Made by a program: the position numbers and the translations under genes. This document shows positions 24,542 to 36,500 of a stretch of DNA of 64,000 bases, one piece after another. Numbering within the stretch: the stretch's first letter is position 1; each line of letters starts with the position of its first letter. The stretch comes from Vibrio fluminensis (lineage in GTDB: Bacteria > Pseudomonadota > Gammaproteobacteria > Enterobacterales > Vibrionaceae): NCBI RefSeq assembly GCF_015278125.1, contig NZ_JADILO010000036.1:1-64000 (forward strand), read 5' to 3'. Under the pieces are notes generated by a model, which saw only the letters and a list, made by a program, of their open reading frames with translations, searched no databases and was not told the origin of the DNA.

Positions 24542-27500
24542 TTATTCTTGGTTAATTAACCTGATAAACTCATGACTAATCAAATCATCCATTAGACTTG
24601 CACTGCCTCCATCGAGTGTATAGCCCGCTTGGTTTTCCAAAACAATGGTTTGCACTGTCTCTCCACCCTCTTGGTCGAGAATTTCGATATTAATCTTGTC
24701 ACCATCTTTCTCAGCGGTTAAGCGGCTAAGAATATCTTCCATCGAGTCATCACTTTCGAATACCTCAGATAGATCGATCATGTCTTTCTCAGCCCCAACG
24801 GACTTATCCGCGTTGAAGTCGGTAATTTTATCTACTTGCGGATTAGCCAAATCAATATCTTCAGCTGTCCAGACAAAGATATCTTGCCCGCCACCACCGG
24901 TCAGAATATCACTGCCTAAGCCGCCTTGGACTATATCATCGCCATCACCTGCGAGGATTTGATCATCTCCCGCGCCACCTTCGAGAATATCAGCCCTGTC
25001 GCTGCCAATGATAATGTCGTCCCCAGCGTCGCCAGATAGAGTAATTCCATCGCTATCATCAAGATTAAATAGGTAATCGTTCCCTGCCGTACCCAAAATT
25101 GATTCGCTAGAATCAGCTGTGACGTTAATAGTGACCGGGTCCGACAATGCAGGATCTGCATCTCCATCAGTAGAGACCGCTCTGATTTCGATAGCCGTCT
25201 CTGACACGGTAATTCCAGCTGGCACCTCAATGGTAATATCCGTATCACCACCTTGCGGTACATCGGCTTGGAACAGACCATCACCATTGAGCGTTGCCGT
25301 AACGCCGCCCACTTTAATGGTGGTGCCAGCAGGTACATTATCAAACTGCACAGATAGCTTCTCATCTGCCACCGCTAGCGCTGGAATTAAGCCTAACAAT
25401 GGTATCACTGCCAGTTGCGCATCATTGACAGCCACTAAGTAGCGATTGCGCTCAGCCTCTAATGTCGGTTTATCACTGATTGGATTCACTTTAACATCGA
25501 CGGTGATCTGGTCGCTGGTTAATGCATCGTTAATGTCGATAGTACCGTCACCATTGACATCCCCGTTGTTGCCGTTATCAGTTACTTGCACTTGGATCTG
25601 CGAATCAACGTGGCTATTTTCATCGCCAATAAACAGCAGACCTCTATCGGTTGTAACCTCACTGCCACTGAGTAGTTTGTTTATCGCCTCAATCGTCCCG
25701 TCGAGCACTATATTGCCATCGCTATCACTGCCAATCGTAATGTTGTTGTCATTGGCATACTGAATCGACTCGGTACCAAACGACAAGTTGCCCGTAGTAT
25801 GACTAATAGTAACGGTCATGTTTGCACCAGGATCATCAATCACATCCGCATCAGCAATTTGAATGCTGGTAATGGATAGCTGAACATCTTCATCAACAGA
25901 GTATGATGTTTGAGCAACTACGACTGGTTTATCGTTATCTGGTGTAATTTCCAAAGATACGATTTGCTCGGCAACAGGACCTATTGAACCATTGTCGTTA
26001 GAGCTCACTTTAAGGGTGATTTGCGGGTTATCACCACGCCAAGAATCACTATTGTAATCGGTACCCGTTAAGTCTAACTGGATGTTTTCTACCTGCTGCA
26101 AGTTGGTTTCTACAATCCAATTACCGGTATATACGCCATTATCCAGCTCTTGATAGGCAATATAATCACCGCTGGCTAGGTCTGCCCCTTTGGTATATTC
26201 GGGCAGTAAAATCGACACTCCATCCGGGATGTTTTCAACCTTGATGTAAACCGTTTCTGGACTATTTTCGCTATGAGCCCCTGCGCTTATCGAATCAGCT
26301 TTATCCAAAATACGAGCATCAATCTTAATATCCACTAGCCCGGTATCTGCCCCACTATGTTCCGCGCCGGTTGCTTGTTGATCAATTCGCGTATCAATTT
26401 CGTCGCCCTCTGGGGCAATATTAAGCGTGATGCGTCCTCCCTGCTGTTTCGGCTGTTTGTCTGCTTCTTCTTGGGTGTAAACCACGTAACCAATATTGGC
26501 ACTGCCACTAAAGTTCTCGGCTGGCGTAATTTGAATATCGCTCAAATCGACCGTTTCACCGACCGATTGTGCAATTTTAATACTCCATACACCACTGCCA
26601 TTATTGCTGACTGCAAAATCACTGGAAGTGGAAGAAACTAAGAAGTCTTGGGGTACATCCGTCAATTTAAACGATACAAACTCTTCTGAACCATCACTAT
26701 CATCAAGGGTGAAATCAAGTACTGACAATGAAATTGGCGTATCTTCACTGCCATCAATCACCTTGTCGCCCAATGATTGCGTCGTGACACCATCCACTAT
26801 CGATTTAACGTCGATATCAAATGTTTGTTTAAACGGTGCTGTAACCGAACCAACATTGTCGGTTTGATCAATGATGGTGCCATCGAGAGTAATCGTTACC
26901 TTGCCGGAAAAGTCTTTGCTCGGCGTGAACACCACTTCAGCAAGCACTTGCTCGACCGTGACCCCATTTGGTAATTGCGCCGCAGTGATACTAAGGGTGC
27001 CATCCTGTTTTTCCTCGACACCGCTATACACTGTACCAGCGGTGACAGCACCAACAGTTGAACTGATCTCTATAGCGGCAAACGATTCGACGCCTTGCGA
27101 TAAGTCGGTGTCTTCATCTTTAAAGCTAAATCGGTTCAGATTGAGAGTTACTTGGCTATCTTCATAGGCAGTATTCGCTTTAATTGAGTTTGGTGCCTCT
27201 TCACCTGCGGTAAAGTCCGCAGCCTCAACAGTTTGCACCACCACACCATTATCTTTAGTTACCCCATCGACAACTGGCGTAATCTCAAAGTTGACTTGCT
27301 GAGTAACCACATTTTCATCGCCACTGTCCATGTCAGTAATCACGACTGAAATAGGGATAGTGAAATCACCAGCAAAATCTTCAATTAAAGTAATGGCGGC
27401 ATTACCCAAAGCCCCCTCTTTTAGACTGCCGTCGTCGTTAACATCCTCGGCATCAATGGTGAAGGCATACTTGCCGTTAACGAAGTTTTCTTCACCTGTA

Positions 27501-30500
27501 CCGGATGTGACTCGTTTAATCTCAGGGATATTGGACACATCAAACACGATGGTGATTTGATCGTTAGTTGAGCTGTCATCCAAATTCGCTAGCTCACTGA
27601 AGATAAGCTTCTCGCGCAAGGTATCATCCAATCGAACTTTAGTATCTTCTGTTCCCTTGATGGCTTGCGTGTTATCTATGCTGGCAGAAGCCGCCTCTCC
27701 GCCGACCGTTCCAGTTGGGTCAGGGTCAGCAAAGGTAATTTGGAACGACTGCGAATCTCTAACCGCGTAACTTACTTCGCTTTCATTGACACTATCTTCG
27801 CCATCTTCACCTCGATCTATTACCAAAGCGTGAACTTTAACCGTTACCGTTTCATCGACACCATTGGGGGCAAATACAATAAACGAATCTTCGTTGGTGA
27901 CCGTCCAAGTGCCGTCGCCATTATTAATAGCGCCCTGCACATAAAGTTGATCAAGCACACTTTGGCTTGCACCAGCAAACTCAATAACAACCTGACTCAC
28001 TCGCTCATCTTGATTGGTTTCAGGGTTTGGCGCACCAGTAGAGTCCGCGTCAAGGTCGATAAAGTTAACCGAATAATCAGCATTACTACCAACAAAGCTG
28101 CCTCCTTGCGCCTCTTTATTGATGGTAAAGCTCACTGAGCCCGCGGTATTGGTTTGAGTTGCCGCAATACCTACATCATCGTCATCAATAATATTCAGCT
28201 CGCCGTCATCTTCGACAACTGGCTGGATATCGACGTTAAGTTTACCGCTATAATCGACGGTTTTACTAAAGCCCGAATCAGAATCCACATCAACTTCTGT
28301 GACAGAAACCGTGCTATTTAGCACAAAGTCTGCACTCGAATCTTCAGGAGTGACCAATGCAGAAATTTCTACATTACCCGCTGTCAGTTCTGCACCATCA
28401 GCGGCGATAATCGTCACTTCATTTGTGGCATCAAAGCGGTACTTGCCTGCATCTAGATCTGTTGCAACACCATCAATCAAGACTTGCGCTATGGCACTGT
28501 TCGCCTCAATAGTAAGCGCAATGTCGCTAAGTTCAGCGTTACTCTCTGCCTCATTGCCGGAAATAACTAATTTGCTAACAAACTCATGATCACCGCCAGA
28601 TTCGCGATCAGTGAGTTTGCCCGGATACCACTTAACGTTATTAACCTGATCTTCCAGTGGCGTGTAGTTATTATCGTTACTATTGACAATAAAGTTATCA
28701 TTAAAGCCTGAAATAACTGGATTAACTTCAATAAAGATATCTTTTTCAGTAACCAACTCATTACCGTCATTTTCGGTGACAATAATTTTAGCTTTAAGTT
28801 GAATATCTTCGGTATTGTTCGTTTTCGGCGTGATCTTAATATCAGCTTGACCGATATCCGCCTCATATTGCGCTTGACCGTTTTTCATTCCTGTGTAGGT
28901 CAGGCTGATTTCATTGCCATCGGTGTCTTCTATTTTGTAGTCAGCTAGATTGCCACTCTCCGCATACAGCACGACCGTGACCGTTTCTGAACCATCAGGA
29001 CCAGATTTGTCGTAGCCAGTCTCACCACTAAACACGGAGAAGTCGAGCATGATGGAACTGTTTTCGTCAATCGGTGTGGTGGTTTTAATACCGCTGATCG
29101 CCCCTTGATTGTCAGTAACAACTTGCCACACATCGTTGCTGTCAGCAGCCATCATTGGCGCATCGGCAATACCTTTAATATCAACCGCGATGGTTTGATC
29201 ATCGCCCATGGATTGACTGTCATATGCCACGTCACCATCTGCGTAAGTTGCAGTGTCGACCACTTTAACTTCAACCTTAAAATCAAAGTCAGCATTGCTG
29301 TCTTTAGGAGGAATGATGGCAGTTGTGCCTGATTCAATCAGTGCATACTCGACAATAAGATCAACCTCATCCGCGACGCTCTCCCCTGCGGGATCATCCA
29401 ACATGATGAGAGTGGCAGTTGCGTAATCATCAGGGTCAACTATCAAATGCGCCTCACCATCAAGAATAACGGCATTGTCACCATCAGCATTAAACTGGGT
29501 AATAATGGTGCCATTAGGTAAATCTTTGATGTAAACAAAACGATTTTCTGAGCCATCACTATCTTTTAGATCATTCACTTGGATATGGTCTTTAAGCTTA
29601 AACTCCGTATCTTCATTTACGCGCACACGCTCAACTTGGTAAGTAATGTCATCAACAATTGGCGCGACATCGACTGTCAGCGTGGTTTCGCTAGAGTTGG
29701 TGCTGTCAGTAAACGGTTCATGGGAAGTGGCTTTAACATCCACCAGCACTGAACCACTGAAATCACCTTTTGCTGCTAAATATACGTTATCGATTCCTGC
29801 GCTGGTAAAGTGATAGACGCCATTTATATCCGGGGTTATCTCATCGCCGTTCGATTTAACCAGCTTATGATCCGCCACGATATTCACATCACTAAACTTA
29901 AGCTCATAAGTGATGGTTTCTGCACTTGCGTCAGACTGGTCAACTGTCTCAAAGGCAAAATCGAGTTTAATTAGTGAATCTTCATCACCGTCCGCCTCAG
30001 GCTCAAACGAAGCGGCCATAGTCGGTTTATCGGCAATACCGTCCACCACAATGTCAATTTTGCCATTGCGTGTTTCTACTGGGTGCCCTTCTCGTTCAAC
30101 CTTAACTTGGGCATTGACTTCAAAGCCATTTGAGTCAGTTGAATAGTGGTCGTCTGGTCGGTAGAAAATGTTATCAATCGAAAGAACATCGGTTCCCGAA
30201 ACATCGAGTTTATCTTTCGATAATCTTCCACTGACTTCCATTTCATTACCACTATTTGGGTCAATGTAGAAGAAACTGCCTCCCGGAGGATTGCCGAGCA
30301 GCAGCGATTGAATCTCTTCGCCATCGGCATCATGCAAATCAATTTCAATTGTCACTGCTATATCGGTATCTTCATCACCACGAACAGGGTCAATAATAAG
30401 CTTCGCCGCTTTGTCCTTAATGGTTAGGTTTAAGTTTGAGCTGTCTCTATCACCATCGTTATCAATCGCCGTCATCGTAAATGTGGTGCTAAGCGGACCA

Positions 30501-33500
30501 TCAAGGTGATCGACGCTATCTGCCGCGCTGAATTTAACTCGAACATTACTGCCCTTGGTGATCAGCGTTAACGTACCGACTTCCGCCCATTGGTCATTGG
30601 AGTTTTTCGCTAATACCGCAATACCATTGCCAGTGCCGAGTGTGTCCAAATCAAACTTACTGCTTGGGCTGTCGATATCACCGAAAGCAAAGTTACCTTG
30701 CTGAGCAACCGGGACTTCGATCTCTAGGTTGTCTAAGCGGTCGCCCTGCTTATAATTTACAACGGTATAACCGTTATTCGAGGTTGAGCTCCCTTCAACT
30801 AAGTTGATGGTGACATTTTTGGCATCTGAGAAGTAGTCTTTGATCTCGACATTAAGATCTTGTGCTGGGCTGCTATCACCATCAAAGTCAGATGCAATGA
30901 CAGGCAGCGTTAAAAATAGCGAATCGGTACCTGCATCTGGATGATCTATTCCACGCACTAATTTGAAATCTACCTTGCCAAGATCATCTGAGGTGTAATC
31001 AGAATCAATCTTCACTTCAAACACCGTTAGCTTCTTGTTGCCATTTTCAATAAAGCCACGGTATCCGCCACTGATCTCCTCATATTGCACTAACTTGTTG
31101 CCCGACGTTAACGGGCTGACTGGGTTACCATCTTTATCCGCCACGCTAATCGCAGTGGTATCTATCTCAAATTTTTCAATATTGTCTGAGCTTGGTTCAA
31201 GCGTCATCGTCGCTGAACCAAATTCGCCTCGGTTATTGTGACCAATCCCATACTCGTTGACTTTAATCGAACCAATGTTTTCGATACGCGGATCCATGCC
31301 ATCAGTTAGAGTCAGCTCAAACGAGTCTGAGGCACTGTCGCCATCGGTATCTGTCACTGTCGCGTTAAGCGTCAGCACAATATCGTTGCTTAACGGGTTA
31401 TCCAGTGGCTGATATTGCTCAACCGTTACATCACCATTCGCCTTGTTCACCGCGATGTTGAGCACCTCGGTTGTCGTGCCTTTAATAAACAGCGAGTAAG
31501 AGCTATCTTGGCTTTGTACCACCAACTCTTGACCACTACTGGTTAAATCCGCAAGTTGATAAACACTGCTATCCGCTAAATCAAATATCACGGTATCAAC
31601 AGCATCAGTGCCGCTATCAATATCCAACATTTGTGTGAAGGAATCATTAGCTGGCGTGTTGGCAGCCATATCGACCGTTTCGGTCAAACTTGCATCGTTA
31701 TTTGCGATAATAGTAGGGGTAGTGCCATCACTAATGTTGATGGTTATTTGCGCCGTTTTCGGCGTATCATCGGTTGAGCGGCTGGTAACCGTCACTTGCA
31801 ACTGGCTAATATTATCTTCTGGTTGGTCTATGGCTCTAAACTGAGTCACATCATAAGTACCCGCCGCTTTAAAATTGGCATCGCCAAAGACACCCACATC
31901 CTCTGGGTAGTAGGTTAACTCCAGCACTTTCTCGCCGGTGACTTTATCCGTTAAGGTGACCGTAGTATCCGCTTCTGTCACTTCAATATCGTTGCCGTTG
32001 CTGCTCCAACCTTTAAATTGATTCGCTTCGGTACCGTGTACTTCATCGTAATTCTTAAGCGCTATCGTGGTTTGTGCGCCATCAGAACCAGGCTTTAATT
32101 GAGTATCACCACTGACGCTTGAACTGGTGAAGCTACCATCGCCATCTAATGTTTCAGTTAGCGCTTCAGTACTGTCTTGAATAGTGCTCTCTACGCCATC
32201 TTTGAGGTTCACTTTAATTGGAGCTACCGTATCGTCACCATCTTTATCCGTCGCTACAATTGCCAAATTAAGTATGTCGATATTGGTCGTGTCATCGTTA
32301 GCATTATCAATAGGTAAGTACTGCTTGACTGTGTAGCCACCACCGACGCCACTATCTAGCACAAAGGTGATCACATCTTGTCCCTGGGCACCATCTTCTA
32401 GATACACGCGTAGCGTATCATCGCTCACGCTGTACTTAGTCTGTTTGCCTTGGGTCGTAATACCATCCAACAAAGTTCGCAATGCCGCATCATCTTGCCA
32501 TTTAACCGAGTCAATACCATCAACGCCAGCGACAAAACTCACGCTATCATGTTGACTGATCGCATTCCCTTCTGTTCCATCAAGCGTTAATGTCTCATTA
32601 AGTTGCACTGACGATGTACTGTTACCCACAGTGATATCTTGACCATCTGTAACCGTCAGCTTGATTTCTGCCGCGGTTGGATCGCCATCAGTATCTGTTG
32701 CGACTAGTGGCAGCAGTATGACGGCAGCATCTATCGGTAACTGAGCTTGGTCAAACGGTTTATATTGAGTGATGCTGTACTCGCCGTTGGCATTACCTTG
32801 CGCATCTTTGCTCAGCGTCGCTTGCAAAATATAGTCAGCAACATTAAGTGGCTGGTTTTGGTTGGTAGAGACGACAATACTATCGCCACCATTGATAATA
32901 TGGACAAAAGTCTCAGCTTCATCGACGGTGATATTATTCAGTACCGAACCACTGTCGCTGTCGGCGACAAATTTGAGACTTGCCAGATGGTCACTGCCAC
33001 TGGTTAAGCCAACGTTAAGTATTTCACCCTCACTATCGGTAGTAATGGTCTTAATTGCGTTAACTTCAGTCCATGCAACATCAAGTTCTCCTGCAAAACC
33101 AATATCCTTACCGTCTTTGATTTTCAAGGTCACATCAACGGAATCGACATCGTTGTCACCATCTTTGGTGTGTACTTCTAGCTTGGCAGTGAGAACATCC
33201 AGTGATGAAGTCGCATCAGTGTGCAAAATATCGGAGTTTGGCTTAAATGAGATATCGCCATCTCGAGTGATGTACACAGTGCCGATACCGTTGTCATCCG
33301 CACCTTTGGCGTCAAGTGCAATCGCATACACACCCTGACCATCTGGCGTGTAGTCATCCAAGTCATAACTCTTATTGTCGTAAACGATATGAGTCACTTG
33401 ATCGCCGTCTTTACTCACATCAGCAAAGATGTTTTTCACCTCGGTTGTGCTGCCCTGAGTGCCTAGTGTGGGTTCAGTGATATCATCGAATAGAATCGAT

Positions 33501-36500
33501 GCTTTAAGAGTAGAAACATCATCAATCAGATTGACAGTAACATAGGCTTGCTGAGCCCCTGTCTGGCTGGTGTCGCCATCAAAATCTGTCGCCACAACTG
33601 GCAGTTTGAGTACCAGCGCATCAGTGCCAGCATTTGGATGGTCGACCTCTTTAAGTAAGGTGAACGTCACTTTGCCGAAATCATTACTGGTATAGTCAGA
33701 ATTAACTGTGGCTTCAAACACCGTTTCCTTGCTATCACCGCTACCAAAAAAACCAATTAAACCGTTACTGGTCTGCTCAAACTGCACAGCTTGTTTATCA
33801 GCGGTTAGAGTGACTGGCGCATCATTTTGATCGGTAATGATGATACCCGTCGGTTTAATTTCGATGGTTTTGATATTATCTGAGCTTGCCTCAAACTCGA
33901 CGCTAACTGAGTTTGATTCGGTGTGGTCATCGCTTTCACCCAGCCCTTTCTCATAGACCTCTACGCTCGAATCTGGTTTTATTTGTGGGTCTTGTCCATC
34001 CACTAAGGTGAGATTAAAGCTATTGCTTGCAGAGTCGCCATCGGTATCTTTAGCGGTCGCGACGATCTTCAATTCAATATGATTATCTGACGGATTATCC
34101 AGTGGGCGATACTGTTCAACGGTGACATCACCGCTTTGTTTATCCAACGTAATGTTGAGTACTTCCGTTGTGCTCCCCTTAATAAACAGTGAATAAGATC
34201 CATCTTCACTTTTCACTTCAAGCTCACGCCCTTCACTGGTGAGGTCGTCCAGTTTCAATGGACTATTATCGGCTAGAGTAAACAACACAGTATCGATATC
34301 ATCCGTGCCACTGTGAATATCCAGCAACTGCGTGAAAGTCTTCTTAGCTGGCGTCGCCACATCCATGTCGGTGGTTTCAGTTAGGCTTGCACTGCCATTG
34401 ATGTCAATCGATGGTGTCACACCATCTTTAATATTGACGGTAATTTGCTTAGTGATCGGATTATCATCTGTGGAGGTTGCTGTTACGTCGACCAACATCG
34501 TACTCACGTTGCTGTTTGGTTGATCTATCGCAGCATACTGAATCACATCATAACTACCCGCGACTTTATTGCCGACCGCTTCTGGGTAATAAATTAGCTC
34601 CAATACCTTGTTATTGTCTTCGTCGAGCAAGGTAATGGTGTCGTCGGTTGCCACCAGCTTGAGCGGATTACCATTGCTAGTCCATTTTGAGACATCATCT
34701 TGATTGTTGAGCGAGATACTCGACTCCGCGCCATCAGGACCTGGATTCAGTTTGACGTCGCCACTAACAGACTTAGTAGCAAACTCCCCATCACCATCGA
34801 CACTCTCTTCAAGTGTCACTTGGTCATTTTTCAGTGATGTGTCTACCCCGTCTTTGATATTCACCGTTAAAGTTTTGCTGATGTTCGCGTCGTCAGTTGA
34901 TGAAGCAGTGACGTCAAACACTAAGCTACTAGTGCTGCCTTGTTGATCAATTGGCAGTGACTGCTCAACCTTATAATTACCTTCATCATCAAGCACGACT
35001 TTCAAGACTTGCGCAGTTGGGTCATCTTTGTAGACCACGCTGTAAGTATTGCTATCAAGATCTTCTACTACCGCAAGAGCCTTACCTTGGCTAGTCCAAT
35101 TCGCATTGATATCGTTGATTTGAGCTTGGCTAAGCGTTAAGGCGACTGCCGAAACTCCGTCAACACCCGGCTTGAGATTGACATCACCGCTCACTTCACC
35201 TTTGATGAATTGGTTATCGCCATCATCTTTTTCTGTCAAGGTCACCGTACGGTTTTTCAGCGATGTCTCCGCCCCATCTTTAATGGTGATAGCAATCGTC
35301 GCAGAAGATTTTTCATCATCGGTAGAGAAAGCATCAACAGTTAAGTTAATCACGCTCTGCTCAGCGCCGATTTGATCGATAGGTAAGAACTGCTCGACTG
35401 AATAGTCACCCGTTTCGTCGTCAAAGTTAAACTCAATGACAGTCTGATTCAGATCGTCTGCATAAACAAGCTTGAAGTCATTACCATTTTCGAGCAGTTC
35501 AAGAGGTTTACCTTGGCTAGTCCAACTGGATAAAGCGTCGCTATCATCAATGCTAACTTCAACTTCACTGACACCATCAACACCCGCTTTGATGTTGACG
35601 CTACCCGTTTTAAAACCGTAAGAGACATCAGGATCGATACCCGTTTGCTTCTCAGTATATTGAATTGTACTATTACTTAGACGGGTTTCCACCCCATCCT
35701 TAATCGTGACATCAATGCTCGCTTGTACATTGGCATCATCAGTTGATGTAGCAGTCACGGTGAACTCTAGTTTGCTGAGATTACTCACATCTTGATCAAT
35801 AGGCTTATGTTGAATAACTTGGTAATTGCCCGTCGTACTATCAAAGATGAACTCCAGCACTTTGTTATCCGGATCGCTTTCATACACCAGCGTGTAATCG
35901 TTACCTGACTTAACAATGTCCAAAGCTTGATCTTGGCTCGTCCAATCCATGACTTCAGCTTCGTTATCTAGCGTTACTGATACTTCAGAAACGCCATCAG
36001 AACCTGCTTTCAACTGAACGCTGCCATTCTTGGCATTACCAAACTTATGTTCCTTCTCGGTATAGCTAAGCGCACTATCTGATAACTTGGTATTGGCACC
36101 ATCTTTTAAGATCACGTCGATGTCGGCAACCACTGAATCGCCATCAGCATCGGTGGCTACAATCGAGAACTCAAAGATGTCTTTGTTGTCACTCATGTCG
36201 TTGTCGATTGGCAAATATTGCGTCACGGTGTAATCACCGCTTTTATCCCCTTGTAATTCAAAGGCAATCACGTCTTGCTGATTGCCATGCTCATCTTGAG
36301 TAAATACACGGATCAATCCATCGGTGATCTGATATTGCGTATCCTGTCCTTGTGTGGTGAGCGCTGCCAGTGCCGCTTCCATTTCCGCCGAAACTTGCCA
36401 TACAACGGTGTCGATTTCGTCAGAGCCCTGTTTTAACTCTACCGAAGCATAGCGAGTGATCGCATTCTCTTCGCTACCATCGAGTCGTTTGGTTTCGCGA